Positions 41,764-51,969 of a stretch of 64,000 nucleotides of DNA are shown here, in pieces. This DNA is from Mesostigma viride (lineage: Eukaryota; Streptophyta; Mesostigmatophyceae; Mesostigmatales; Mesostigmataceae). The stretch's first letter is position 1; every line of letters begins with the position of its first letter. The stretch is taken from contig RPFO01000022.1 in assembly GCA_009746045.1 (NCBI GenBank), positions 4,767,202 through 4,831,201 on the forward strand, in the 5' to 3' direction. The notes below the pieces were generated by a model, which saw only the letters and a program-made list of their open reading frames with translations, was not told where the DNA came from and searched no databases. A program made the translations under genes and the position numbers.

Positions 41764-43107
41764 CCCTTAGTCCGCTGACCCATTTTTGGCACTTTCATAC
41801 CCCTGAAAATGAAAAAAATCATAACTCACAGGCCACAACTCCAAATACCCCCAACCAAGATGCTAGGAGTATCTACACTTCAAGAGCTTTCAGAATATGC
41901 AATAATACTACGGCTTTATTAAATCATTTGGATGATAGCTCTACTCAAAGTTGGCCAAAAGACGATCTTTTTTCCCCAAGGAAAAGTCTACCCCCCCCTA
42001 ACTTTCCAGGTAGGGTAGGGAATCTCAATATCAACATTGGACAACTTAGTTGGATAGTCCAATGGTGGTTGCCTTGGGTCAGACCACCCGGATAACCCAT
42101 TAGACCTATATAAGGTGCTCATATACGTGTGTGGGTTACGCGCGCGTAAACAGCCAGCTATGACATGCAATACAAGAATGCATTATAACAAGCTATAAAA
42201 GATTGCCAAAGGTGCTGGAATACAAACATGTTGCCTACCTGCCTTAACGAAATGATATGCTCCAAAGAAATGCCATAAACTGGTCACTTTCAGGGCTAAT
42301 ACCGCTCTTGACAGCAGGCATGGAAGCTTGCTGAAAGGTGCACTAAAAATCTCGTCAAATATAATGCATGGGAGACGTATTCCGCTGCAAAAGACACGCA
42401 AACACGTTGCCGTACCTGGCTCGTTCACGTCCTGACCGGATTCCAGTGGCCGGGACCCTCATATCTCACACATACCATTGCTTTACAGGCATAGGTCGCC
42501 ATAGCCGCATCATGCATGCATCCTTTATTATTACCAGTTGATGCTGCGTTCAAATATTACCTATAAACGCGTCCGCATTCCCAGCAAACGCATCAGCGGA
42601 GATCCCGTACCTAATCTGGATGCTGGGGCTGGCGCAGACTGCCCGGCCATGAGGATAAAATGGAAATGTGATAAGCGATTACTCATCTGGCACTGACGAC
42701 CAAGAAGGCAGTATTTTTCCACCTCAATGTTCCCAATCCTACAAGTTTGGCCATGCCTGACCTACGAAAATCACGCATCATCATTCTGAGCACCATTCTA
42801 AACCGTTTCTAGCCGCGAGACGCAAAATTTCCCTGATAACGGCACGTTGGCAGCCATATCTCGTCACGCGCGCGCGCGAGTGAAAATTTCCCGCCAAAGT
42901 CACGTGACCCCCTATGATTACAGCCCTATAATTACCAGGCTATGGCGGATATTACCCCCAAACCTATGCATCACCTTCGTCCCTAAGTGTTCCTGGACCC
43001 ACCGGACAACTGTCCTCCGTCACAAGTGGCGCAGCGCTCTTGGCGCGGCGCGAAATTCGACCGTTAGTCAAACCCCCCGACAGGTCGGGGGGTTAGCGGA
43101 CTAAGGG
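41764..43107. mobile_element. Non-autonomous piggyBac-like element, copy 1
   Basis: 1344 bp with inverted ends CCCTTAGTCCGCTGACCC ... GGGTTAGCGGACTAAGGG. TTAA lies on the left (41760-41763). The right flank is AATA, so the duplication has decayed there. A short extra hairpin (CCCCCCGACAGGTCGGGGGG) sits just inside the right end. Internal sequence is homologous to 58894-60282 along its length (for example CATATACGTGTGTGGGTTAC). No transposase ORF. Confidence 0.75.
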
Positions 43108-43323
43108 AATAGAATACATGGTCTGTAATGGACCTGTCAACCTTGTGTAGTCAACAGCATGAACCCCAGCCAAAACCTGGCTGTATCCTGATTGAAATCA
43201 GAGTGATCGGGTGTACCATGGTCCATGAGCCTTAGTACAGACTAAAATACAGGTATTATGCCAGTCACAATGCTGACACTACCACACAATCTGCTCTCCA
43301 ATGCCCTATAACCAGGCACCAGC

Positions 43324-43986
43324 TTAGACAGCTTGCTGAGATGGGTCCATCAGAGACTGAAGAACCTTGTACTGCACTGCTGCCTTCTGCACTAGCTTGG
43401 TCAAAGCATCAGCAGGATTGTCAACCCCAGGGATATGCTCAATATTGGCCAAGGAGGACAATTCCTTAAGAAGGAGATAATCCAAGTCCCTACTTCTGGC
43501 CATCTGCCTGTGCACAAACTGCACCATCCCCATGGAGTCTGTTTTTAGAAGAGTGGTAACCTGAAGTGGCCAAGGAGTGTTAGAAGTCATCTGATGAAGC
43601 AACTCCTTCAGATAAAGGCTTGTGTGAATGCCTTCACAAATAGCCCTGCATTCTGCCACATCACTGCTGACAGCCACCCGTTTGTGCAGGCGACTAAACC
43701 AGCTCACCAAACTCCCCAGGCCTTCCTGTCTGAGCACAAAGAGCCCTGCAGCCCTGCCCCTGACCTTGGAGACCTGCCTGCTGTCCATTGAGCTATCCAC
43801 ATACAGCTCCATGCAAATGGGTTGTGATAAATCCACTGCAGACAACAGAATGCCAGATGAAGCCCTGACCTGATCAGCCACCTTGGCAGACCCTAGCTCC
43901 ATTAGCATGTCATCAGGCAACCTGGCTATGACCATAAGGTCTGGCCTGGAAATGCCTGCCACCCAAGCAACCATGCCCCTGACCAT
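43324..43986 (-). CDS. pol: Copia pol: RNase H
   Basis: Copia-type RNase H with MELYVDSSMDSRQVSKVRG (first Asp), VAVSSDVAECRAICEGIH (the S-x-x-EAE-x-x-A equivalent, here AEC), TDSMGMVQFVHRQMARSRD (the D-N-x-x-A equivalent) and IEHIPGVDNPADALTKLV (final Asp). The protein ends 20 residues later. The opening segment MVAWVAGISRPDLMV is the usual RT-RNase H connector (x-Y-L-x-x-x-TRPDI). It overlaps the RT frame at its start, so one indel lies near 43970-44040. Confidence 0.88.
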   Translation of the reverse strand: MVRGMVAWVAGISRPDLMVIARLPDDMLMELGSAKVADQVRASSGILLSAVDLSQPICMELYVDSSMDSRQVSKVRGRAAGLFVLRQEGLGSLVSWFSRLHKRVAVSSDVAECRAICEGIHTSLYLKELLHQMTSNTPWPLQVTTLLKTDSMGMVQFVHRQMARSRDLDYLLLKELSSLANIEHIPGVDNPADALTKLVQKAAVQYKVLQSLMDPSQQAV

Positions 43987-44981
43987 AGGACACAGTGCCT
44001 GTGTGATGACTGGAGGAAGCTTGCTAATGAGGGTTCTTGATAATCATTACCCCCCACCAGCAGCATACGCCATTCTCCCCCCTTCTTCACCAGTGTGGCC
44101 TCCATGCCCACAAACAGTAGAGGCTCATTCTCCACCTGCCATTGCTCCCTACCCAGAGGAAACTTGGACTTAATGATGGAGATCAGCTTAAGCCACGACG
44201 TAGGAGCCAGCAGGTGCAGGTCATCCCCGTGCAGCGAAGCATACACTGGTAGGCCTTCCCATTGCCCCAGAAACAGACAGGGGTCTACAGGAGAAACCTT
44301 CAAGTTGCAATGCTCCTTCAGGAAACGGTTGAGAGTCTCCCTCCAGATTATTGGACTTGACCTCAGGCCCTCCAGGCCCTTGAGGATTTTAAGGAACTCA
44401 GTGTGAATGTCCCTTTTCCATACAGCAGGCACCCTGACATAGAAAGGCGTCTTGCCCTCCCACTTTTCCTGTGCCACATCTGCATCCCCCTCCAGAAATG
44501 CCCTCTTGAAGTCTACCACCACTGAGCCATAGTCCAAGCCCTTGTTGAGAAGGCCTAGAAATACACACAGCAGCAGCCTCCAAGTGTCATGCAACATGCC
44601 AGGGGTATACAACTCCTCAGCAGTGCACTCACCAGTACCCTTGAACTCATTCAGCACTGGCCTGACATGTGGTACCTTGACCCCGTCCACCTCCTTCATC
44701 TTGATGACAAACTTGAGCTTGAGTAGACGTCGTGCAGGAGGCAGGTCATTGACAGGTTCCACGCATTTCTTGGAGATCCAGTCCTCCCCAGATTTAATCA
44801 GACCCAGTGTGACCTGGGGACACATAATGGGAGAGGACATGAGCTTCACCAGGCCTTGGTAGTTTGATAGGGCTGTGTCCAGCAAGTGAGTGAGGACCAA
44901 TGCCCAAACTGCTTGGATGACTAGCAGCTGGCAATATGAGGTCATCAACCAAGGGCTCCTGCCCCTGGCACACTTGCACAC
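43926..44981 (-). CDS. pol: Copia pol: reverse transcriptase
   Basis: RT landmarks in order: LKFVIKMKEVDG (the W-V-x-K-x-K ... DG motif), VVVDFKRAFLEGD (the LDVKTAFLNG motif with the catalytic Asp), LKGLEGLRSSPIIWRETL (the GLKQAPRAW motif) and ASLHGDDLHLLAPT, which replaces the usual Y-V-D-D with H-G-D-D but keeps both catalytic Asp residues. Downstream, FPLGREQWQVENEPLLFVG matches the FLGI-type segment. A small shift near 44000 leads into RNase H. The deviations are shared features of the lineage or decay. One copy cannot tell. Confidence 0.88.
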   Translation of the reverse strand: MCKCARGRSPWLMTSYCQLLVIQAVWALVLTHLLDTALSNYQGLVKLMSSPIMCPQVTLGLIKSGEDWISKKCVEPVNDLPPARRLLKLKFVIKMKEVDGVKVPHVRPVLNEFKGTGECTAEELYTPGMLHDTWRLLLCVFLGLLNKGLDYGSVVVDFKRAFLEGDADVAQEKWEGKTPFYVRVPAVWKRDIHTEFLKILKGLEGLRSSPIIWRETLNRFLKEHCNLKVSPVDPCLFLGQWEGLPVYASLHGDDLHLLAPTSWLKLISIIKSKFPLGREQWQVENEPLLFVGMEATLVKKGGEWRMLLVGGNDYQEPSLASFLQSSHRHCVLWSGAWLLGWQAFPGQTLWS

Positions 44982-45411
44982 GCTTAACCGTCCTGGTTAC
45001 TGCACGTGATAGGTGAGTGGTCCTGAAATTAATCAGTGGGACCTGACCAGCCCCTTCCTTAGTCAGGAGAGAGGACGTGATCACTACCCCATCCTGGCAT
45101 AGGACATTCTGCCCCAGAAGAGCAGGTCCCTGATAGCCCTCCAAGACACAAAAAGCAGTGTCCTGTCCAAGGATAGGAATAGATACCTCACCCAGTACCT
45201 TCACGTGTACCCCACCACTGAAGTCAGACACAAACTGATAGCTGGGCTCAGACATGCTGTACCCTGCTGCAGCTCTGGTCCCAATGATGGAAACCTGAGA
45301 ATTAGTGTCTACCTCTAAGGCAGTGTCCAGCCCCAGATTGCCATGCCACCTGAGCTTGGCTACCTTGGGCTGCTTCTTGGCCCTTTGCAGAGCCCCAATC
45401 AATCCAGCCAA
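44794..45411 (-). CDS. pol: Copia-type retropepsin with DTN active site
   Basis: The active-site strand reads ALEVDTNSQVSIIG, and the second half reads GYQGPALLGQNVLCQDG, matching the retropepsin D-T-G-A-x-x-S-x-I ... I-LG-x-x-x-L layout with DTN in place of DTG/DSG. The intervening VHVKVLGEVSIPIL and TAFCVLEGY give the expected beta strands. The same DTN motif occurs in an independent fragment at 62.4-62.8 kb (LEVDTNSQVSIL), so it is a feature of the lineage and not a local mutation. The domain lies between integrase and RT, not between gag and integrase as in standard Copia elements. Confidence 0.7.
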   Translation of the reverse strand: MAGLIGALQRAKKQPKVAKLRWHGNLGLDTALEVDTNSQVSIIGTRAAAGYSMSEPSYQFVSDFSGGVHVKVLGEVSIPILGQDTAFCVLEGYQGPALLGQNVLCQDGVVITSSLLTKEGAGQVPLINFRTTHLSRAVTRTVKRVQVCQGQEPLVDDLILPAASHPSSLGIGPHSLAGHSPIKLPRPGEAHVLSHYVSPGHTGSD

Positions 45412-45639
45412 ACTTGTCCCCCTGGGCTTGGTTAATTAAGGCCTTGGGCTTGACAGTTGACTCCCCAGCTGTTGACCTTGCAGCCTGTTCAACAAGTACC
45501 TCTGCAACCTGGCCAGGGCTGACAGATTCCCCTGCAACAGATGTGGTCGTTGCGTCAGTGATGCCACCTTGGGACCTGAAAATCCTGCAGATCCTGTGAG
45601 CCTTGTGCCTGACTGCCCTCATTCATCAGGTTAGGCTTG

Positions 45640-46672
45640 ACATATGACCAACTCAGCCGGTGCACATGCTTTGGTTCGTCCTCCATGCTGACCAAGCATG
45701 CGTGGCTAGCTTCATCAACCTGGGTAACCACCCCAGGACTCCAGCTACCACGTTTGCCATAGGCTCGGTTCCTTCCAAGCTAATACCTCTGACCCACTGT
45801 TGGCTCCAGCATCTTCCAACCCCGGTCCTTCTCCCTCAGCTTGGCAAAGGTGACATGTGCAGCATGTTTCCAGCCCTCCAGCACATGTGGGGGCACAGGC
45901 CATGATATAGACCCATTGGGCTGACAGCAACTCCATCATAGTAGAAATTGACCCTGCTGTTCAGCTGCTGCTCCACGTTCCTCAACCATGCACTCCTGAC
46001 AAGTGCAGGTGCAGACAAGGGTACCCAGTCTTCAGAGATGATCAATTTCTTGACCTCCTGGATTGCCCTCTCTATAGCACCCTGCTGCCCATGAGCCTCC
46101 CTAGGTGTAACCAGCAACTCAGGAAGGGTGGGATCACCCTTGAGATGCTGAAACTGCATGTCCACCTGGATCCTTGTGGTAGGAAACTTGGCTCTCACAT
46201 TCTGCAGGGCAGCCAGCAAATACCTGTTCTTCATAGAAGGTAGATGCTCTAGCACCTTGTACTTTGTGTACCTGTCAACGCACACCAACAGTTGCATGCC
46301 CCTGATGTGTTGGATATCACATTGCAGATCACCAATGCTCTGAGGTAGAGCTTTGGCATGTGATTTCCTGGGCTTGTTGGAGGACAACTGGCACTTACAC
46401 CGTGAGGCAGCTTGCTGGCACACATTAAGAAGGGGTGCCTTGCCCATACGGAAGGCGAAGTTGTTTGACAGAGAAGTGGCATGCCCAAACATGTTGTGGA
46501 TCTGGGCACCCAACTCCTGGTACACGGAGGAAGCAGTCCGGCCTGGCACAGTCAGGACTGTGCTGTCAGGTTGTCCAGCATCACCATGCTGACTTCCATC
46601 CTCATTTGACTCAGAGCCTGAGTCACCCTGCTCATGCATGCCCAATACCTGGACCGCCAGCAGGGACCACAT
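45640..46672 (-). CDS. pol: Copia pol: integrase
   Basis: The zinc-binding region has NMFGHATSLSNNF (H-x3-H type) and later VCQQAASRCKCQL (Cys pair). The DDE core shows GDLQCDIQHIRGMQLLVCVD (first Asp), TRIQVDMQFQHL (second Asp) and GQQGAIERAIQEVKKL (Glu). A C-terminal module follows the end of the main frame at 45836 in another frame (WSPGVVTQVDEASHACLVS, then LSWSYVKPNL near 45640), typical of the Copia C-terminal segment that ends at the old integrase boundary. One indel is needed near 45800. Confidence 0.85.
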
Positions 46673-46899
46673 GCATAATACCAGAGGCCTTCACACCCCT
46701 CTGTGGTTGTGCATTGGTTTCTCTCAAAATGAGAGGTCCACCCTCGTGCCCAGCACGAGGATGCATGGGGTCAGACATTCTTACAGCTGCACCAGCTGTC
46801 AAGGACGTCTTCATAGGAACCTGAACCTCTCCAGGTGACCTGGGGCCATCCTGAACCTGGAGATCACCCACTTGTTGCCCAGATATAAAATCTGCATTG

Positions 46900-48419
46900 G
46901 AGCACCTGGCCTCCCCCCTGGGTGAATTAAGGTGTGTAGGGTTGGCCTCAGACAGTCATTAATTGCTCCTTGTTCTCCTCTTGCTGACTGCAGTTAATTG
47001 AAGGCTGGCTTGCCTGGGACTTGTTCTTGTTGTTTTTGTTGTTATTGTTCTTGTTGCTGCCCTGGCCTTGGGTCTTCTTGAAGGAAGGACACTCTTTCTT
47101 GATGTGCCCCCACCCCTTGCACAGGTATAGCACTGGATCTTGGACTTGACCTGGCCACCACCCCCGTTGTCAGACGCGTTACCCTACTTGGGCTTGCCAC
47201 CCACCCTCCTGAACACCGACTTGGCATGTGATTGCCCGTCAGGATCGGGTGAATGGTTGGCCTTCCGCTTGTTGTGGTTGCCCCCACGCCCTCCTTGGCT
47301 TCTGTCAGCCTCAGACGATCTGGAGCCCCCCTGGGCACGCCCACCTGCATGGGTTGCCTTCACAGCTGGCACCCCACCCTCAAACAGCTCCTCTGCCTCG
47401 AATGCTTGTTTGATGATGCATGACCTTATAGTATATGTAGCTGCTGGACATTAGGACGGGCTTTGATGGCTAGCTCATACTTCTTGGTCTCAGCCACATA
47501 GTCTAATAAGGAGCTGACATGGTACTCCTCTATCCACCTAAATGCCCCATACATATCCACAGAGGCGGGGGTGGAGAGGAGCTCAGCTAGTGAGCTCCCT
47601 CAGGATTAAGCTCTCCCAGACTGCCTTAGCCTGTTGTGTATCCTGCCACCTGGGATACCTACGCTGAAAGATGAGAATGAGATTCTGAATCTGAGTGGAA
47701 GACTGATGGTAAAAATCCCCCTGCATGAGAGACCCAAACCAGTTCTTTACATTCAGCTCCTCCCTGGCTAACTGGAGAGACAGAAGGACATGATTCCCCT
47801 GCTTCGGCTAGTGTGCCCCTCAGGCAGCCCCCTAACATTGATCCTATCCACAGGACGGTTCTCATTGTAGACAGGCCAACGGGAGGGGGACGCAGGGGGA
47901 GAGGGAGACGAGGGTGCTACTGCAGCATTCACAGGAGAGACAGTTTGGGTGGGAGGTACTACGTGAGTGGGCTGAGCAGGAGGGACAGACATGGGCTGAG
48001 TATAGGATGGGTGGGCAACAGATGGGTGGGCTGTGTAGGGTTGTTAGTGTGTGTGACTTCCCGCCTCCTGCTGCGGGCAGGCTCCTCCGAGTCATGGAAG
48101 GTGGGAGAGAGAGACACATCATCGTCATTAGTGTTAGTAATGTCATGGTGCAGCCAGGTAGGCATGCAGCAACCTACCGGCCCCCGCGCCAAGATGGCGT
48201 TGTGCAGGCGCTCCAGGTGTCGCACCAGGCGCGCCCGGTTGCCCTGGACCCTCCTCCCTGCAAGGAGGGCCCGGTGCAGGGCAGGCAGCAGGGTGTCGCA
48301 CACCCAGCGGGTGCCCTCCTGCAGGTTGGGCAAGCCCAACAAGTGCGTGATGATCGCACAAACCAGGCTCAGCAATGTGCCCGCCTCAGCAATGTGCAGC
48401 TGCTGAGTCCTGTCAGCCA
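46900..48419 (-). pseudogene. gag: Copia gag, C-terminal part with damaged zinc knuckle
   Basis: From the CACTA boundary the frame reads VADRTQQLHIAEAGTLLSLV and LARGPVGCCMPTWLHHD, then in another frame FCLSSQLAREELNVKNWF, the capsid-like core. A Lys/Arg/Gly/Asn-rich stretch (GGRGGNHNKRKANHSP) precedes a CCHC knuckle near 47125-47085. Its first half CYTC and second half GHIKKEC lie in different frames because of two extra G in a GGGGTGGGGG run. The tail is Asn/Lys-rich. Frameshifts also occur near 47440 and 47860. Confidence 0.65.
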
Positions 48420-48435
48420 CACTAGGAAGTCGGGT

Positions 48436-48800
48436 TCTGAGATTTTTCTCAGGAATCCTGAGATTTCCTGATTTTTTTCTCAGGATTCCTGAGATTTTCT
48501 CAGGATTTCCTGAGATCTCCTGATTTTTTTCTCAGGAAATCAGGAGACATCCTGAGAAAACCTGAGATTTTTCTCAGGATTCCTGATATTATATCAGGAC
48601 TTTCTCCTGAGAATCTTGAGAAGTGCCTGAGATGCGTCTCGCCACACACCGGAGAAATTAACACTGAGAATCCTGAGAAAATCCTGAGAAACACTGAGAT
48701 CCTGAGAAAAATGTCGGAACAACACAAAAAATCTCAAGATCTTGAGAAAACCCGCTGAATCAGACAAAAATCAGGAAATTCAGGACACTTAGCATGGCAC
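48436..48800. repeat. Left subterminal array of CTCAGGA/TCCTGAG motifs
   Basis: Dense, irregular short repeats such as CTGAGATTTTTCTCAGGA and TTTCTCAGGATTCCTGAG in both orientations, so that many neighbouring pairs form small hairpins. The matching array lies at 56200-56540. Probable transposase-binding sites. Confidence 0.88.
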
Positions 48801-48932
48801 AAAAAATCAGGAAAATCAGGACACTGAGCATGACACTTGAGAACTCTCAAGTGCATGAAGACAGGACACTTATGCATTATATGTGGATGCAGAAATGATG
48901 CAGTTGACACACATGTTCATTGGAAATAAAGA

Positions 48933-51260
48933 ATCGGTTTTCTCTGAATATAGTTTAATTAACGCATGCGGGAAAGATAAGGCCGCCATGCCTTGGCCTG
49001 GATGTGGAAGGCTGTCTGCGACATGGGCTGACTAATTCGATTTGTACAAAGGGTTTCCTGCTCGCCCGAATTTTCCTTGGATGACCCGGTTGTTTATAAG
49101 GGTCGGTGGCTATTAATTAGCGGTCCGAGAAAATTAATTGTAGGTTTTATACGACTTCACTTGCAAAGATTCGTGTTTGGTTGCACCAGCTGAGGTTAAG
49201 TGGGGACCTGTAGGGTCGGCTGGTTGCTTACCGAATCTTTGGCTGATTTGGGTTATTTAGTGAGTCGTGATTAATTATTGTAAAGTGGATTCGGACCGGC
49301 CCAAGGGGTCGATGGGCGCGTTTTATGTTTGTCAGTCTTGGGAACCTTGTACAACTACCTGTACGGTTAACGCACTAGTAGCCTGGGGGTGCGTGGCCAC
49401 GCTGTTTGTAGTGGCGTTTTCAGCACTGTTCAGGCCGGTGTGTGACGCATGCCGGTGTTAATTCATTTAGGATGATGTCAGCTTGTGTGTCGGCGGGCCA
49501 TGCCTTAAGCAAGCTAGGCAGGCAATGATCCGCAATTGTTTCTTTCACAATGGCGGCAATGGCCGCCTGTGCAAAATTGCACATTCTAGCGCGGGTTGCA
49601 TCTGTCTTGTAGCCGAGGCAGATGGTGGCACAACCGCTAAGTTGTTCGACCAAGCATAGTATAGTTGGTCGTGCAACGGAAAGAAAATTTAAATTTACCC
49701 CCATGTCGTTTTCCCCGGCTGCGGGTCTTTTTGACATGGGCGAAGGATGGGGCGCTACTCCGGCGGTTTGGCCAGCTTCGGCGGAGCTGTTTATAAGTTT
49801 CTAAAACAGCTCTAGTGTCACATCGCAGGCTTGCCACCGTGCGATGGTGCATGGGACGTGACCTGGACTCAAAAGGTCCCGAACCAGGATCCTGACAGCA
49901 ACGACTTTTTTTTGTCATAAAATATTTTTTGTGGCGGCAGGTCAGTTGTCCAGCTACCCCTGCCGAGGAGGGGTGGTTGGGGACAATAGGAGCCGCGCGA
50001 GAGTTGCGCTCCGAAGCTAGAAATTTCCCTATTGCGAGACTCGAGTTGGGGAGGGCGTCTCAGGGAGGCGAGGCTACGCTAGACCTTTGTCGTTCTTTTT
50101 CGTCTCAGCACCTGCTGCGCGGCTCAGTCTATTATGGTGTCGTAAAACCTCTTTCCTTTTTGGACGGTTCCGGAATTGCGAAATGCTGGCTCTTTTTGAG
50201 GGCTTGCCTTTGGGGTGGTCACCGGCTTGTGTCGCATTGTAACCAGCGGGCCCCTGCGGGGGTTAATATAGCCTAGCGCGGGCTGAGTCGCCATTTAAGA
50301 TGTTGCGACACGCTCTTTCGCGCACGGTGGTCATGAGTTTAATCGGCGCAATGGGGTTGGCGCCAGGGGGGGTAATTGGGTGGAGGCTTCTTGCTTCCGC
50401 GTGCGGATTGAGAAACCTTAAGGCCACTGTTAACTGCTGCATTTGTGGCAGGGCTCCACTTATTGTATTCAATCAAATGCTGGTCTTCTTGGGAGCTGAG
50501 TGATCTTAATCGGTTTTCTCTGAATATAGTTTAATTAACGCATGCGGGAAAGATAAGGCCGCCATGCCTTGGCCTGGATGTGGAAGGCTGTCTGCGACAT
50601 GGGCTGACTAATTCGATTTGTACAAAGGGTTTCCTGCTCGCCCGAATTTTCCTTGGATGACCCGGTTGTTTATAAGGGTCGGTGGCTATTAATTAGCGGT
50701 CCGAGAAAATTAATTGTAGGTTTTATACGACTTCACTTGCAAAGATTCGTGTTTGGTTGCACCAGCTGAGGTTAAGTGGGGACCTGTAGGGTCGGCTGGT
50801 TGCTTACCGAATCTTTGGCTGATTTGGGTTATTTAGTGAGTCGTGATTAATTATTGTAAAGTGGATTCGGACCGGCCCAAGGGGTCGATGGGCGCGTTTT
50901 ATGTTTGTCAGTCTTGGGAACCTTGTACAACTACCTGTACGGTTAACGCACTAGCCTGGGGGTGCGTGGCCACGCTGTTTGTAGTGGCGTTTTCAGCACT
51001 GTTCAGGCCGGTGTGTGACGCATGCCGGTGTTAATTCATTTAGGATGATGTCAGCTTGTGTGTCGGCGGGCCATGCCTTAAGCAAGCTAGGCAGGCAATG
51101 ATCCGCAATTGTTTCTTTCCCCTCCCTCCCACCCTGGAGGCTTCTTGCTTCCGCGTGCGGATTGAGAAACCTTAAGGCCACTGTTAACTGCTGCATTTGT
51201 GGCAGGGCTCCACTTATTGTATTCAATCAAATGCTGGTCTTCTTGGGAGCTGAGTGATCT
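48933..51260 (+). mobile_element. Non-autonomous split-direct-repeat element (TOC/PAT-like), copy 2
   Basis: Same A1-X-B1-A2-B2 plan as at 20.8 kb. A1 (48933-49545) is repeated as A2 (50509-51118, nearly identical), and B1 (50381-50508) is repeated as B2 (51135-51260). X (49546-50380) occurs once, without a supported ORF. A2 and B2 are joined by CCCCTCCCTCCCACCCTGG. The sequence is only distantly related to the other element (shared edges such as TTCTCTGAA-ATAGTTTA, GCGGGAAAGA, and TTCAATCAAATGCTGGT near the B end), so these are two families with the same architecture. AATC precedes A1 and A2. No target duplication is visible. Confidence 0.7.
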
Positions 51261-51373
51261 TTTGCATGGTCCGGATTCTCCCGATTTCTGGCCTGCGCTG
51301 GTTGTCTCCTTGATAATGCAGTGCGACAAGCACACAACAAGTTACATTACAGGCATCATTGCCAGAAATATAA

Positions 51374-51582
51374 TCAGTGCCACTCCTCATCAGTGTATGC
51401 AGCACTGTCAGAGTTGTCCGCATAATTTACTACAGCACGCTGCCTCTCACTTCTCCTTTGTGAGGGAATGCATGCCTCACCGTTGCTGCTGAACGACGAA
51501 ACACTAGCTATGTCATTAGGGCTCGATGCGCTGACACTAGCCGCTGCCATGGACTTGCCAGCAGTGCGGCTCTTGCCACGCG
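51374..51582 (-). pseudogene. C-terminal coding tail interrupted by a MITE
   Basis: The frame reads RSRGKSRTAGKSMAAASVSA, SSFSSNGEACIPSQRRSE, RQRAVVNYADNSDSAAYTDE and stops at 51374. A Ser-rich, acidic end with an RQR-x-x-x-NY-motif resembles the tails of algal transposon or chromatin proteins. It enters directly from the inverted-repeat element at 51583. The upstream part is not found beyond the MITE. Family unknown. Confidence 0.35.
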
Positions 51583-51969
51583 AGCGGTTTGGTAGTGCAG
51601 CGGCTGTGTGTGGTTCTACCAAACGACTTTGAGAAATATGTGCCTACTCCATGGCCCCACGTGAGCACGTGCAAAACTCAAGGTATTGAAGAGGCCGCTA
51701 TCAGCTCACATCAATCGGAGCACTACAGAACAGCATTGGGGCAACTACAGAACAGCAACCCGCGACCTTCAACCATCTTTACGTCATCGCAGCTCCGTCC
51801 GGAGTCATGGTTCATGGCGGCAAAGACGGGGTTCGGTATAGGCGCAGCATCACTTACATTCTGCAAGCGCCCCCGCTATACTTGCCCCAATGGGGCCATG
51901 GAGTAGGCACATATTTCTGAAAGTCGTTTGGTATAGAACCACACACAGCCGCTGCACTACCAAACCGCT
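51583..51969. repeat. Inverted-repeat MITE, 387 bp
   Basis: Arms of about 78 bp (51583-51660 and 51891-51969) are near-perfect inverted copies beginning AGCGGTTTGGTAGTGCAGCG. The 230-bp centre has no ORF. I cannot identify a target duplication with confidence. Confidence 0.85.
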
